Shown here in pieces: positions 25,722 through 35,414 of a stretch of 64,000 bases of DNA. The DNA comes from Haloprofundus halophilus (GTDB taxonomy: Archaea; Halobacteriota; Halobacteria; Halobacteriales; Haloferacaceae), in NCBI RefSeq assembly GCF_003439925.1, contig NZ_QQRR01000002.1:806001-870000 (forward strand), read 5' to 3'. Below the pieces are notes generated by a model. It worked only from the letters and a program-made list of their open reading frames with translations. It did not search any database and was not told the DNA's origin. How positions within the stretch are numbered: the stretch's first letter is position 1; each line of letters starts with the position of its first letter. Position numbers and translations under genes: made by a program.

Positions 25722-25967
25722 ATGACTGCACCACTTATAATCTTTTATCTGAGCTATGTGGTGACCTCTGGATATTCACTTTCTGAATTTTTGGTTTTTA
25801 TTGCCACGAGTAGCGTCAGCAATATGAGTTCGAGTGAGTTTAGTGAAACTCAGTCGTACCTGAGCAATGTCAACTTGTTCAATATACAACACCGAACCAA
25901 CCGGCCGCTCTCATCGCTCGAAATTACTCCTCGAAAGTGCGAGCGAATACATAAATCTCTCTCGTGA
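25722..25967 (+). CDS. Putative 81-aa small membrane protein ending in the repeat block
   Basis: From ATG 25722 the frame reads MTAPLIIFYLSYVVTSGYSL, then SEFLVFIATSSVSN, giving two hydrophobic segments, then a serine-rich polar half. The last 15 codons (25923-25967) lie inside the second copy of the 136-bp block, so the C-terminus is probably not native. Codon use is AT-rich and unlike its neighbours. It may be a real transferred gene truncated by the duplication, or spurious. Confidence 0.3.
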   Translation: MTAPLIIFYLSYVVTSGYSLSEFLVFIATSSVSNMSSSEFSETQSYLSNVNLFNIQHRTNRPLSSLEITPRKCERIHKSLS

Positions 25968-26058
25968 TAGGTTCGGGAGCGTCGTCCATCGTCGCTGCGT
26001 CTATCTATTTTACCGTTCCAATTTCGTGAACGGACCCGAAATTGGGAAAAGACTTATG
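25923..26058 (+). promoter_or_regulatory. 136-bp promoter/operator block, copy 2 (prkA promoter)
   Basis: This is the second copy of the duplicated block. The inverted repeat CCAATTTCG/CGAAATTGG occupies 26018-26026 and 26037-26045 and is followed by GAAAAGACTTATG with the TATA centre near 26053. Transcription should start near 26080. An operator-like palindrome abutting the BRE suggests control by a dimeric regulator. Confidence 0.75.
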
Positions 26059-26209
26059 TATGCTACTGACTCACACTCTAAATAGTCTCGGACAACTCCG
26101 AGGTGGATGCAGCAATCACCCTCCCCGTACCGCTCGCCAAACGAGAGCCGTTCTGTGTCGTTCGCAGTCGCCGATAACGTCGTCGTGCGCGAAGGAGGTG
26201 TGTCAAACG

Positions 26210-26371
26210 ATGTCACGGACGAACGACTGTCGGCCACGACTACCACGCCCCACGGCGCGAGCGACGCGTCAGCGGACCGGCGAGTCGCGGCCGGTCGTCG
26301 CGCGACGGAGCTTTCGTCCGCGACAGGCGCCCGTCCGCAGACTACACGAGACTCCGTCAGTGATACAATGA
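26210..26371 (+). CDS. Possible arginine-rich upstream ORF of prkA (53 aa)
   Basis: ATG 26210 follows a strong Shine-Dalgarno-like GGAGGTG (26194-26200). The frame ends in a TGA that overlaps the chosen prkA start as ATGA (26368-26371). The peptide MSRTNDCRPRLPRPTARATR and onward is extremely basic, opposite to the acidic proteome, which is also what shadow frames in GC-rich DNA look like. If translated, it could couple ribosomes to prkA. Confidence 0.3.
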   Translation: MSRTNDCRPRLPRPTARATRQRTGESRPVVARRSFRPRQAPVRRLHETPSVIQ

Positions 26372-28440
26372 ACGGCGAAATCGAAACCCTCGAAGACCTG
26401 AGCCAGCACTACCAGGACTCCGTGCCAGCGGACCTCCGCGAGGCGAACACGTTCGACTGGTACCTGCGCGAACTGTACGACGACCCGCGCATCGCTCGCA
26501 ACGCCCACCAGCGCGTTGCCGACATGTTCGACTACTACGGCACCGAGTACGACGAAGACGCCGGTGTCGTCGAGTACCTCATGGCGTCGGAAGACCCCCT
26601 CCACGAGGGCGAGAACATCTTCTACGGCCGCGAGGTCCACGAGTCCATCCACGAGTTCGTCAACAAGGTGAAAAGCGGCGCTCGCGGACTCGGCCCCGAG
26701 AAGCGTATCAAACTCCTTCTCGGCCCGGTCGGGTCCGGCAAGTCGCACTTCGACCTGATGGTCCGACGCTACTTCGAGGACTACACGATGCGCGACGAGG
26801 GGCGGATGTACACCTTCCGGTGGACGAACCTCTGCGACGTCATCCGCGACCAGGACCCCGCCGACGACACCGTCCAGTCGCCGATGAACCAGGACCCCAT
26901 CGTGTTGCTTCCGCAGGAACAGCGCGACAGAGTCATCGAGCGACTGAACGAGAACCTCGACGCGCCGTACACCATCCGCAACGAGCAGTCGCTCGACCCC
27001 GCCAGCGAGTTCTACATGGACAAACTGCTGGCGGAGTACGACGACGACCTCCAGTCGGTGTTGGAGAACCACGTCGAGATCATCAGACTCGTCGCCAGCG
27101 AGAACAAACGCCAGTGCATCGAGACGTTCGAACCGAAGGACAAGAAGAACCAGGACGAGACGGAACTGACGGGCGACGTCAACTACTCGAAGCTCGCGGT
27201 GTACGGCGAGTCCGACCCGCGCGCGTTCGACTACTCGGGTGCGTTCTGTAACGCCAACAGGGGTCTGTTCTCCGGCGAGGAGCTGCTGAAACTCCAGCGG
27301 GAGTTCCTCTACGACTTCCTGCACGCGAGTCAGGAACAGACCATCAAGCCGAAGAACAACCCCCGAATCGACATCGACCAGGTCATCGTCGGGCGGACGA
27401 ACATGCCCGAGTACCGCGACAAGAAGGGCGACGAGAAGATGGAGGCGTTCAACGACCGGACGAAACGCATCGACTTCCCGTACGTCCTCGAGTACACCCA
27501 GGAGGCCGAAATCTACCGCAAGATGCTGCGGAACGCCGACGTGCCGCACATGCACATCGAGCCGCACGCGATGGAGATGGCGGGACTGTTCGGCGTGCTG
27601 ACGCGCATCACCGAACCCGACGGCGAGCGCATCTCGCTGACGCAGAAGGCGAAAGCGTACAACGGCGAGATAGACGACGGCGACGACGTGGACGTGAAGA
27701 AGCTCCGCGAGGAGGGAGAGTCGAAAGCCGACATCGCCGAGGGGATGGAGGGCGTCTCCGCGCGCTTCATCGGCGACGAGATTGCCGAGGCCATCATGGA
27801 CTCGACGCACCGCGGCCGCGACTACCTCAGCCCGCTCTCTATCTTCACGCACTTCGAGGAGAACCTCGAGAACCACGGCTCCATCCCCGAGGAGAACGTC
27901 GAGCGCTACCACCGCTACCTGGAGATGGTGCGCGACGAGTACAAGGAGCGCGCCATCGAGGACGTGCGCCACGCGCTCGCGTACGACTTAGACGAGATTC
28001 AGCGGCAGGGCGAGAAGTACATGGACCACGTGATGGCGTACATCGACGACGCCACCGTCCGCGACGAACTCACCGGCCGCGAGCAAGACCCCGACGAGAA
28101 GTTCCTCCGCTCCGTCGAGGAGAAACTGGAGATTCCGAGCGACCGCAAGGACGACTTCCGACAGGAAGTGAGCAACTGGGTCTCGCGGCGCGCCCGCGAG
28201 GGCACGTCGTTCAACCCGCAGGACAACGACCGCCTCCGCCGCGCGCTGGAGCGCAAACTGTGGGAGGACAAGAAGCACAACATCAACTTCTCCGCGCTGG
28301 TGTCGGCGAACGAACTGGACGACGACGAGCGCAACGCCTGGATAGACGCGCTCGAAGAACAGGGCTACTCCCGCGAGGGGGCGCGCGAAGTGCTCGAGTT
28401 CGCCGGCGCGGAGGTGGCCAAAGCCGAACTTGAGACGTAA
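26368..28440 (+). CDS. PrkA-family serine protein kinase / AAA+ ATPase (PrkA1)
   Basis: This 690-residue protein matches the PrkA/YeaG length and layout. The N-terminal AAA+ domain has Walker A LLGPVGSGKSHFD (about residues 110-122). The central ATPase part has QVIVGRTNMPEYRDKKGDEK, and the C-terminal PrkA domain has GRDYLSPLSIFTHFEENLEN. The start is MNGEIETLEDLSQHY; an open frame extends 87 codons upstream to 26107 with low-complexity, non-conserved text. It is the first gene of a four-gene operon, four bases ahead of PrkA2. In bacteria PrkA/YeaG acts with YeaH and SpoVR/YcgB in starvation and sporulation stress. The role in archaea is not established. Confidence 0.93.
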   Translation: MNGEIETLEDLSQHYQDSVPADLREANTFDWYLRELYDDPRIARNAHQRVADMFDYYGTEYDEDAGVVEYLMASEDPLHEGENIFYGREVHESIHEFVNKVKSGARGLGPEKRIKLLLGPVGSGKSHFDLMVRRYFEDYTMRDEGRMYTFRWTNLCDVIRDQDPADDTVQSPMNQDPIVLLPQEQRDRVIERLNENLDAPYTIRNEQSLDPASEFYMDKLLAEYDDDLQSVLENHVEIIRLVASENKRQCIETFEPKDKKNQDETELTGDVNYSKLAVYGESDPRAFDYSGAFCNANRGLFSGEELLKLQREFLYDFLHASQEQTIKPKNNPRIDIDQVIVGRTNMPEYRDKKGDEKMEAFNDRTKRIDFPYVLEYTQEAEIYRKMLRNADVPHMHIEPHAMEMAGLFGVLTRITEPDGERISLTQKAKAYNGEIDDGDDVDVKKLREEGESKADIAEGMEGVSARFIGDEIAEAIMDSTHRGRDYLSPLSIFTHFEENLENHGSIPEENVERYHRYLEMVRDEYKERAIEDVRHALAYDLDEIQRQGEKYMDHVMAYIDDATVRDELTGREQDPDEKFLRSVEEKLEIPSDRKDDFRQEVSNWVSRRAREGTSFNPQDNDRLRRALERKLWEDKKHNINFSALVSANELDDDERNAWIDALEEQGYSREGAREVLEFAGAEVAKAELET

Positions 28441-28444
28441 ACCC

Positions 28445-30718
28445 ATGCGCGAAGATTACATTCGCGCCGCCGACGCCGAGTTGCGCGGCGCGTACGAGGA
28501 GCCGATGAGCCTCGAAACGTACGTCGACGCGGCGTTCGAGTCGCCCTCCATCGCCTCGCACGCCTCGAAGTACCTCTTAGAGGCCATCGAGTCGATGGGG
28601 ACGCGGACCGTCGTCGAAGAGGGCGAGGAGCGTCGGCGCTACCGTTTCTTCGACGACCCCCACAACGACGGCGAGCACGCCATCCTCGGCAACACCGAGG
28701 TTCTCAACGGCTTCGTCGCCGACCTCAGAACCATCGCCGCCGACCGCGGCAAGAGCGAGAAGATCCTCTGGTTCGACGGGCCGACGGCGACCGGGAAATC
28801 GGAGCTAAAGCGGTGTCTCATCAACGGGCTTCGGGAGTACTCGAAGACTCCCGAAGGACGGCGCTACACCGTCGAGTGGAACGTCTCGACGGCCTCCGAC
28901 ACCCGGGGACTGAGCTACGGCGGCGACGAGTCGGGCGAGAACGAGGACAACTGGTACGAGAGTCCGGTGCAGGTCCACCCGCTGACGGTGTTCCCGCCGG
29001 ACGTGCGCGAAGCGCTCCTGACGGACCTGAACGACTCGTCGGGCGACCACATCCCGACGGTCGTCGACGAGGAACTCGACCCGTTCTCGCGGGAGGCGTA
29101 CTCCTACCTCGAAGAGCAGTACCGCCGCAACGGGAAGGTCGACCTGTTCTCGGCGGTGGCCGACACGCGCCACCTCCGCGTGAAGAACTACGTCGTCGAC
29201 GTGGGCAAGGGCATCGGCGTGCTGCACTCCGAGGACGACGGCAGTCCGAAGGAGCGACTCGTCGGCAGTTGGATGCCGGGGATGCTCCGCGAACTCGACT
29301 CGCGGGGGCGAAAGAACCCGCAGGCGTTCAGCTACGACGGGGTGCTCTCGCAGGGCAACGGCCTCCTCACCATCGTCGAGGACGCCACCCAGCACTCCGA
29401 TCTGCTCCAGAAACTGCTGAACGTCCCCGACGAGGGGCGCGTGAAGTTGGACAAGGGCATCGGGATGGACCTCGACACGCAGTTGCTCATCATCTCCAAC
29501 CCCGACCTGGGCGTCGAACTCGACAAGTTCGCCGACCGGAACGGGCGCGACCCGCTGAAGGCGCTGAAGCGCCGCCTCGACAAACACGAGTTCCGCTACC
29601 TCACGAACCTGAGTCTCGAAAGCCAGCTCATCCACCGGGAGCTGACGAGCGAGACGGCGGTGTGGGAGGACGTCGACTACAGCGAAATCGAAGCGCGCAT
29701 CCGCGAACCGGTCACCGTCTCGGTGCGCGACGAGGGCGGCACCGTCGTCGACCGCGAACTCGCGCCCCACGCCGTCGAGGCGGCGGCGCTGTACAGCGTC
29801 GTCACCCGCCTCGACGGCGAGGACCTCCCCTCGGGACTGACGCTGGTCGACAAGGCGCTGCTGTTCGACCGCGGCTACCTCCAGGAGGGCGACGAGCGGC
29901 GGACCGTCGACGACTTCGAGTTCGACCGCGACGGCGAGGAGGGGACTCACGGTATCCCCGTGACGTACACCCGAGACACCGTCGCCGACCTGCTCCAACG
30001 CGAGAGCGAGCGCGCCCACGCCGACCTCCCGGTCGAACGGGTCGTCATGCCGGACGACGTGCTCGACGCGATGGCCGACGGACTCCGAGCCGCACCGGTG
30101 TTCTCTCGCGGCGAGGTCGCCGAGTACGAGTCGCGCCTCGCGAGCGTCAAGGGCTACATCTTCGACCAGCAGGAGCGCGACGTGCTCGACGCCATCCTCG
30201 CGGAGAAACACGTCGAACAGGAGACGGTCGCCGAGTACGTCGAACACGTGTACGCGTGGGCGGGCGACGAGGAGATAGAGACCGAACGCGGCCCCGTCGA
30301 AGCCGACGCGCTGCTGATGAAACTGTTCGAGACCGAACACCTCGGCCGGTTCGACGACGACGCGTACACCGGCAACGACCCGTCGCCCCAGGTGGCGCAG
30401 TTCCGCCGCGAGAAGGTCATCTCCGCGCTGAACCGCTACGCGTGGGAGAACCGCGACGAGGGGTTCGCGGTCCACAAGGTCGACTTCACCGAGATTCCGG
30501 TCATCCGGGCCGTCCTAGAGAACCACGAGTGGAGCGACGTGCAGCGCCTGTTCGAGGACTTCGACCCGCGCCAGTGGGAGGACCCGCCGGCGAACACCGA
30601 GACGGCGCGGCTGAAGGAGAAGACCGTAGAGCGGATGGTGAAGGCGGGCTACTCGGCGGCCAGCGCCGAGCTGACCAGCCGGAAGGTGATGCGAGAGGTG
30701 AGCTACAGATGGGACTGA
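28445..30718 (+). CDS. Second PrkA-family protein (PrkA2)
   Basis: This 757-residue protein has Walker [16 protein letters not shown] near residue 115. A long insert follows ([40 protein letters not shown]), and the C-terminal PrkA-like helical domain contains [20 protein letters not shown]. Overall similarity to PrkA1 is low, so it is an ancient paralogue. The start ATG at 28445 follows the PrkA1 stop closely; an in-frame ATG at 28430 adds MRRKP. The 3' end overlaps the yeaH start by 10 bp. A paired-kinase arrangement suggests the two form one complex. Confidence 0.9.
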   Translation: MREDYIRAADAELRGAYEEPMSLETYVDAAFESPSIASHASKYLLEAIESMGTRTVVEEGEERRRYRFFDDPHNDGEHAILGNTEVLNGFVADLRTIAADRGKSEKILWFDGPTATGKSELKRCLINGLREYSKTPEGRRYTVEWNVSTASDTRGLSYGGDESGENEDNWYESPVQVHPLTVFPPDVREALLTDLNDSSGDHIPTVVDEELDPFSREAYSYLEEQYRRNGKVDLFSAVADTRHLRVKNYVVDVGKGIGVLHSEDDGSPKERLVGSWMPGMLRELDSRGRKNPQAFSYDGVLSQGNGLLTIVEDATQHSDLLQKLLNVPDEGRVKLDKGIGMDLDTQLLIISNPDLGVELDKFADRNGRDPLKALKRRLDKHEFRYLTNLSLESQLIHRELTSETAVWEDVDYSEIEARIREPVTVSVRDEGGTVVDRELAPHAVEAAALYSVVTRLDGEDLPSGLTLVDKALLFDRGYLQEGDERRTVDDFEFDRDGEEGTHGIPVTYTRDTVADLLQRESERAHADLPVERVVMPDDVLDAMADGLRAAPVFSRGEVAEYESRLASVKGYIFDQQERDVLDAILAEKHVEQETVAEYVEHVYAWAGDEEIETERGPVEADALLMKLFETEHLGRFDDDAYTGNDPSPQVAQFRREKVISALNRYAWENRDEGFAVHKVDFTEIPVIRAVLENHEWSDVQRLFEDFDPRQWEDPPANTETARLKEKTVERMVKAGYSAASAELTSRKVMREVSYRWD

Positions 30719-32031
30719 GAGACGACCTCGAACGGTTCCGCGAAGTGGGCGAAGAGCGCCGCGAAGACCTCGAAGAGTTCATCAGCTACGGTGACCTCGG
30801 CGGGTCGGGCGCGAACAGCATCAACATCCCCATCAAGGTGGTGGACCTCCCGGAGTTCGCCTACGACGTCCGCGACCGCGGCGGCGTCGGACAGGGACAG
30901 GGAGGGACGCCTGACGTGGGCCAGCCCGTCGGCCCGCCGCAACCCGGCGACGGCGACGGCGACGAGGAGGGCGACCCCGGCGAGGAGGGTGCAGACCACG
31001 AGTACTACCAGATGGACCCCGAGGAGTTCGCCCAAGAGCTCGACGAGCAGCTCGGATTAGACCTCGAACCCAAAGGCAAGGAGGTCATCGAGGAGATAGA
31101 GGGCGACTTCACCGACGTGACGCGAAGCGGCCCGAACAGCACGCTCGACTTCGAGCGCCTGTTCAAGGAGGGGCTGAAGCGCAAGCTCTCGATGGACTTC
31201 GACGAGGAGTACGTCAGAGAGGCGCTGAAAGTCGAGGGCAAGGACGCCGAAGACGTGTTCCGCTGGGCCCGAGAGAACAACATCCTCGTCTCGTGGGCGT
31301 GGGTCGACGACGCCTACGGCGACGTCCCCGACGACGAGCGCGACAAGTGGTCGAGCTTCGAGGAGATGGAGGAGAACGTCGAACGGACGACCACGCTCCA
31401 GCGCATCCGCCGCGAGGGCCTGCGCGAAGTGCCGTTCCGCCGCGAGGACGAGCGCTACCGCCACCCCGAGATAATCGAGAAGAAGGAGAAGAACGTCGTC
31501 GTCGTCAACATCCGCGACGTGTCGGGGTCGATGCGCGAGAAGAAGCGCGAACTCGTCGAGCGGACGTTCACGCCGCTCGACTGGTATCTGACCGGCAAGT
31601 ACGACAACGCCGAGTTCGTCTACATCGCCCACGACGCCGAGGCGTGGCAGGTCGAGCGCGAGGAGTTCTTCGGCATCCGCTCGGGCGGCGGCACGAAGAT
31701 TTCCTCTGCGTACGAACTCGCCGCGGCGATTCTCGAAGAGGAGTACCCGTGGCACGAGTGGAACCGCTACGTGTTCGCGGCGGGCGACAGCGAGAACTCC
31801 TCGAACGACACGACCGAGAACGTCGTGCCGCTGATGGAGGATATTCCGGCGAACCTGCACGCGTACGTCGAGACGCAACCCGGCGGCAACGCCATCAACG
31901 CGACGCACGCCGAGGAGGTCGAACGGGCGCTCGGCGGCAGCGGAAACGTCGTCGTCGCGCGCGTCTCGCGCCCCGAGGACGTGATCGACGCCATCTACGA
32001 CATCCTGAGCACGGAGGACGACGACCAATGA
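30709..32031 (+). CDS. YeaH/YhbH family (DUF444) VWA-domain protein
   Basis: This 440-residue protein starts [20 protein letters not shown] and has an acidic glycine-rich linker (residues about 60-95). A C-terminal von Willebrand A domain carries the MIDAS motif [12 protein letters not shown] and downstream [17 protein letters not shown]. The family partners PrkA and SpoVR in bacteria. Its start lies inside the end of PrkA2 and its stop overlaps the SpoVR start (ATGA), which shows tight translational coupling. Confidence 0.95.
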   Translation: MGLRDDLERFREVGEERREDLEEFISYGDLGGSGANSINIPIKVVDLPEFAYDVRDRGGVGQGQGGTPDVGQPVGPPQPGDGDGDEEGDPGEEGADHEYYQMDPEEFAQELDEQLGLDLEPKGKEVIEEIEGDFTDVTRSGPNSTLDFERLFKEGLKRKLSMDFDEEYVREALKVEGKDAEDVFRWARENNILVSWAWVDDAYGDVPDDERDKWSSFEEMEENVERTTTLQRIRREGLREVPFRREDERYRHPEIIEKKEKNVVVVNIRDVSGSMREKKRELVERTFTPLDWYLTGKYDNAEFVYIAHDAEAWQVEREEFFGIRSGGGTKISSAYELAAAILEEEYPWHEWNRYVFAAGDSENSSNDTTENVVPLMEDIPANLHAYVETQPGGNAINATHAEEVERALGGSGNVVVARVSRPEDVIDAIYDILSTEDDDQ

Positions 32032-34052
32032 GACCGAACCGACTGACGGCGAGAAAGGAAGCGACGAAACTCGAAGAACCGACGCGCGAGGCGGCGGCGC
32101 TCGCGCGAAAACTCGGCCTCGAACCGTACCCGGTGAACTACTGGGTCGTCAGCTACGACGAGATGAACGCGCTCATCGCCTACGGCGGCTTCCAGACCCG
32201 GTACCCGCACTGGCGCTGGGGGATGACGTACGACCGCCAGCAGAAACAGGACCAGTTCGGGATGGGCAAGGCGTTCGAGATCGTCAACAACGACGACCCG
32301 AGCCACGCGTTCCTCCAGGAGTCGAACACGCTGGCCGACCAGAAGGCGGTCATCACCCACGTCGAGGCCCACGCCGACTTCTTCGCCAACAACAGTTGGT
32401 TCGGACTGTTCGGCGGCGACCTCGACGCCGCGGCGATGCTCGAACGCCACTCCGAGGCCATCGCGAACTACATGGAGGACCCCGAAATCGACCGCGCGGA
32501 GGTCGAGAAGTTCATCGACGCGGTGCTCTGCTTGGAGGACTGTATCGACCAGCACCGCCCGTTCGACGAGGCGGCCGACCCCCGCGAGCGGACGACGCCC
32601 GAGGACCTCCGCGAGCGACTGGAGGGGATGAACATCTCCGACGAGGTGCGCAGACAGGTGTTCGACGAGGAGTGGCTCGACCGACTGGCCGAGGCCGAGG
32701 AGGCCGCCGCCGACCTCACCGACCCGCAGAAGGACGTGCTCGGCTACCTCCAGCAGCACGGGATGCAGTACGACGAGGAGGAGGGGAGAGCCGCCGAGAT
32801 GGAGCCGTGGCAGCGCGACGTGCTCGACATGCTGCGGACGGAGGCGTACTACTTCGCCCCGCAGAAGATGACGAAGGTGATGAACGAGGGGTGGGCCGCC
32901 TACTGGGAGTCGCTGATGATGGGCGAAGAGCGGTTCGCGGGCGAAAACGAGTTCCTGCTGTACGCCGACCACCAGGCGAAGGTGCTCGGGTCGCCGGGGC
33001 TGAACCCGTACAAACTCGGCAAGGAACTGTGGGAGTACATCGAGAACACGACGAACCGCCGGGAGGTGGCCGACAAACTCCTCCGCGTCGAGGGCGTCTC
33101 GTGGCGCAACTTCCACGAAGTCGTCGACTTCGACGAGGTGCAGGGGCTCCTGCAACCGAACCCCGCGCTCGACGGCATCCGTCCGGACACGCTGGACGAA
33201 CTCGTCGCCCTGGGCGACGACCCGCGCGTCGACGCCGAGACACTCGACCGAGCGGTTTCCGAGTACGCCGCCGACGAACTCGACGAGGACGAGCGAACCG
33301 TCGACGTCGACAAGTACCCGTGGAAGGTGCTCACCTACGAGGGACTCGCCGAGCGGCATTTCTCGCTGGTCAAACCCCAAAACCGGGGCTTCCTCGGCCG
33401 CATCCGGCGCTCGGAACTCGAACAGCTCTCGCGCTACATGTTCGACGACGAGCAGTACGCGACGGTCGAGGAGGCGCTCGCGGCTATCGACCACGCCGCC
33501 GGGTGGGACCGGATGCGCGAGATCCGCGAGAGTCACAACGACGTGACGTTCCTCGACGCGTTCCTCACGCAGGAGTTCGTCACGACCAACCACTACTTCA
33601 CCTACGAGTTCACCCGCGCCAGCGGTGACTTCCGCGTGACGAGCACCGACTACCAGGACGTGAAGAAGAAACTGCTGCTGCAGTTCACGAACTTCGGCAA
33701 ACCCACCGTCGCCGTCTACGACGGCAACTACGGCAACCGGAACGAACTGCTCTTGGGCCACCAGTACAACGGCATCATGCTCGATTTGGGCGAGGCCAAG
33801 CAGGTGCTGAAGCGGACGTACGACCTGTGGGGCCACCCGGTGAATCTGATGACGATCATCAAAGAGTACGACGACCACGACGTCGAGGTGGCCCGCCGGC
33901 GTAACCGCGAACCGACGCCCGTCGAGAACGGTATCCGTATCCGCTACGACGGCGAGACGTTCGAGCACCACGACCTCGAACCGGAGCTGAGAGAGCGGAT
34001 CGCCGCCGGCGACATCGACTACGACACGAAACCCGACGAGTGGCTCTCGTAG
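32028..34052 (+). CDS. SpoVR family protein
   Basis: This 674-residue protein has the family N-terminus [17 protein letters not shown] then [20 protein letters not shown], the conserved [15 protein letters not shown], the [20 protein letters not shown] helix and the [20 protein letters not shown] region near the C-terminus. In Bacillus SpoVR affects spore cortex, and in enterobacteria YcgB is a stationary-phase protein, but the biochemistry is unclear. It is last in the PrkA1-PrkA2-YeaH operon. A T-rich string near 34108 may end transcription. Confidence 0.96.
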   Translation: MRPNRLTARKEATKLEEPTREAAALARKLGLEPYPVNYWVVSYDEMNALIAYGGFQTRYPHWRWGMTYDRQQKQDQFGMGKAFEIVNNDDPSHAFLQESNTLADQKAVITHVEAHADFFANNSWFGLFGGDLDAAAMLERHSEAIANYMEDPEIDRAEVEKFIDAVLCLEDCIDQHRPFDEAADPRERTTPEDLRERLEGMNISDEVRRQVFDEEWLDRLAEAEEAAADLTDPQKDVLGYLQQHGMQYDEEEGRAAEMEPWQRDVLDMLRTEAYYFAPQKMTKVMNEGWAAYWESLMMGEERFAGENEFLLYADHQAKVLGSPGLNPYKLGKELWEYIENTTNRREVADKLLRVEGVSWRNFHEVVDFDEVQGLLQPNPALDGIRPDTLDELVALGDDPRVDAETLDRAVSEYAADELDEDERTVDVDKYPWKVLTYEGLAERHFSLVKPQNRGFLGRIRRSELEQLSRYMFDDEQYATVEEALAAIDHAAGWDRMREIRESHNDVTFLDAFLTQEFVTTNHYFTYEFTRASGDFRVTSTDYQDVKKKLLLQFTNFGKPTVAVYDGNYGNRNELLLGHQYNGIMLDLGEAKQVLKRTYDLWGHPVNLMTIIKEYDDHDVEVARRRNREPTPVENGIRIRYDGETFEHHDLEPELRERIAAGDIDYDTKPDEWLS

Positions 34053-34171
34053 GGACCTCTTCGGCGTACTGTCCCCGAACTCTCGGCCGTCGTTCCCCCC
34101 TTCCCGTATTTTTCTTCCCGGAGAAAAGCACAAAGAAATCCGATAGCTTCTTGTTATTTCAGTGGAGACGA

Positions 34172-34726
34172 ATGGCTATCATGGGAGCAGCGCTCCGACG
34201 GCGACAGAGGGGGAGCGACCGGCAGAAGTCGCTCGCGGAGACGGACATCTACGACGTGTTGAAAAACGAGCGTAGACAGCACGTCGTCGAACTGCTCGCG
34301 GACCGAGCAGAGACGCAGTCGGTCAGAGCGCTCTCCGAGCACATCGCTTCGATCGAGACGGACAGCGACACTCCCCCACGCAACGTCCGTCACAGCGTCT
34401 ACGTCTCGCTCTGCCAGACGCACATCCCGAAACTCGACGACCTCGGTATCGTCGACTACGACGCCGACGCGAAAGACGTCGCTCCCGGACAGCACACCCA
34501 GACCGTCGCCGCGTATCTGCTGGACACGCCCGCCGACCGGTCTCGACACGACGAGTACTATCTCGGTTTCGGCGTCCTCGGGTCCGCGCTCGTCGCCGCC
34601 GGCGTACTCGGCGCACCCGTCCTGTCGGCCGCTCCGGCAGTCGTCGGGTTGGCGTTTCTGGTGCTGACGGCGCTCGCGGCCGGCTTTTTCGTCGCCCGTA
34701 GTCGCTTTCCGGCGCTCCGACGCTGA
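34172..34726 (+). CDS. Winged-helix membrane-anchored regulator (DUF7344-like), copy 1
   Basis: This 184-residue protein starts MAIMGAALRRRQRGSDR. The N-terminal winged helix contains DIYDVLKNERRQHVVELLAD, then RALSEHIASIE, RNVRHSVYVSLCQTHIPKLD and DLGIVDYD. Two C-terminal membrane helices (about residues 133-153 and 158-176) follow. This haloarchaeal family reads as membrane-tethered transcription factors. It is 119 bp after spoVR and may be cotranscribed or respond to the same stress. A closely related gene follows. Confidence 0.82.
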   Translation: MAIMGAALRRRQRGSDRQKSLAETDIYDVLKNERRQHVVELLADRAETQSVRALSEHIASIETDSDTPPRNVRHSVYVSLCQTHIPKLDDLGIVDYDADAKDVAPGQHTQTVAAYLLDTPADRSRHDEYYLGFGVLGSALVAAGVLGAPVLSAAPAVVGLAFLVLTALAAGFFVARSRFPALRR

Positions 34727-34855
34727 GACGGGACGTTCGTCACCTCCCGAACGTGGTCTCGGGGTACAGTCGTATCGCCTCGCCCCCTGCCAGACGGCGT
34801 AACGCACCAACACGGTTCGCGGTTCCGACACTCCAGACAGCATGACAATCCCCCG

Positions 34856-35371
34856 ATGACGCGAACGGAGACCGAGAAGCCACCGGCCGACCAACTCTCC
34901 GAAGCCGACGTTCACGACGTCCTTCGGAACGACCGGCGACGGCTGACGCTCGAACGACTCGCCGAGACCGGCGAGGAGACCGTTCGGGACCTCTCCGAGC
35001 ACATCGGCGCGATAGAGTCCGGCGAGGACCCGCCGCCGCGGAACGTGAGACAGAGCGTCTACATCTCCTTGCACCAGACGCACCTGCCGAAACTCGACGA
35101 CCTCGGCGTCGTCGACTACGACGACAACTCGAAGAACGTCTCGCTGGAGGGCAACGCCGACCGAGTGCTCGCCTACATGCGATTTTCCGGCACCGACGAC
35201 CCCGACGCGCCGCCGTACGCGTTGGGCATCGGTGTGTTGGGCTTACTGTTTATCGCTCTCTGGATGTCTCTCCCCGATACCGTCGGTCCCGTCGTCGCCG
35301 CGGGATGTGCACTGCTCTTCGCCGTTCTCACGGCGTACGAAGCGCATACGTATCTCTCTCGGGACGAGTAA
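34856..35371 (+). CDS. Winged-helix membrane-anchored regulator (DUF7344-like), copy 2
   Basis: This 171-residue paralogue of the preceding gene matches it through DVHDVLRNDRRRLTLERLAE, DLSEHIGAIESGEDPPPRNV and SVYISLHQTHLPKLDDLGV. Two membrane helices lie at the C-terminus. The shared HQTHLPKLD recognition-wing motif is nearly identical across all three neighbours. It converges with the third copy. Confidence 0.82.
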   Translation: MTRTETEKPPADQLSEADVHDVLRNDRRRLTLERLAETGEETVRDLSEHIGAIESGEDPPPRNVRQSVYISLHQTHLPKLDDLGVVDYDDNSKNVSLEGNADRVLAYMRFSGTDDPDAPPYALGIGVLGLLFIALWMSLPDTVGPVVAAGCALLFAVLTAYEAHTYLSRDE

Positions 35372-35414
35372 TACCGACGCGGGAGTACGGAGTGCTGCGC
35401 CGAACCGGACCCAC

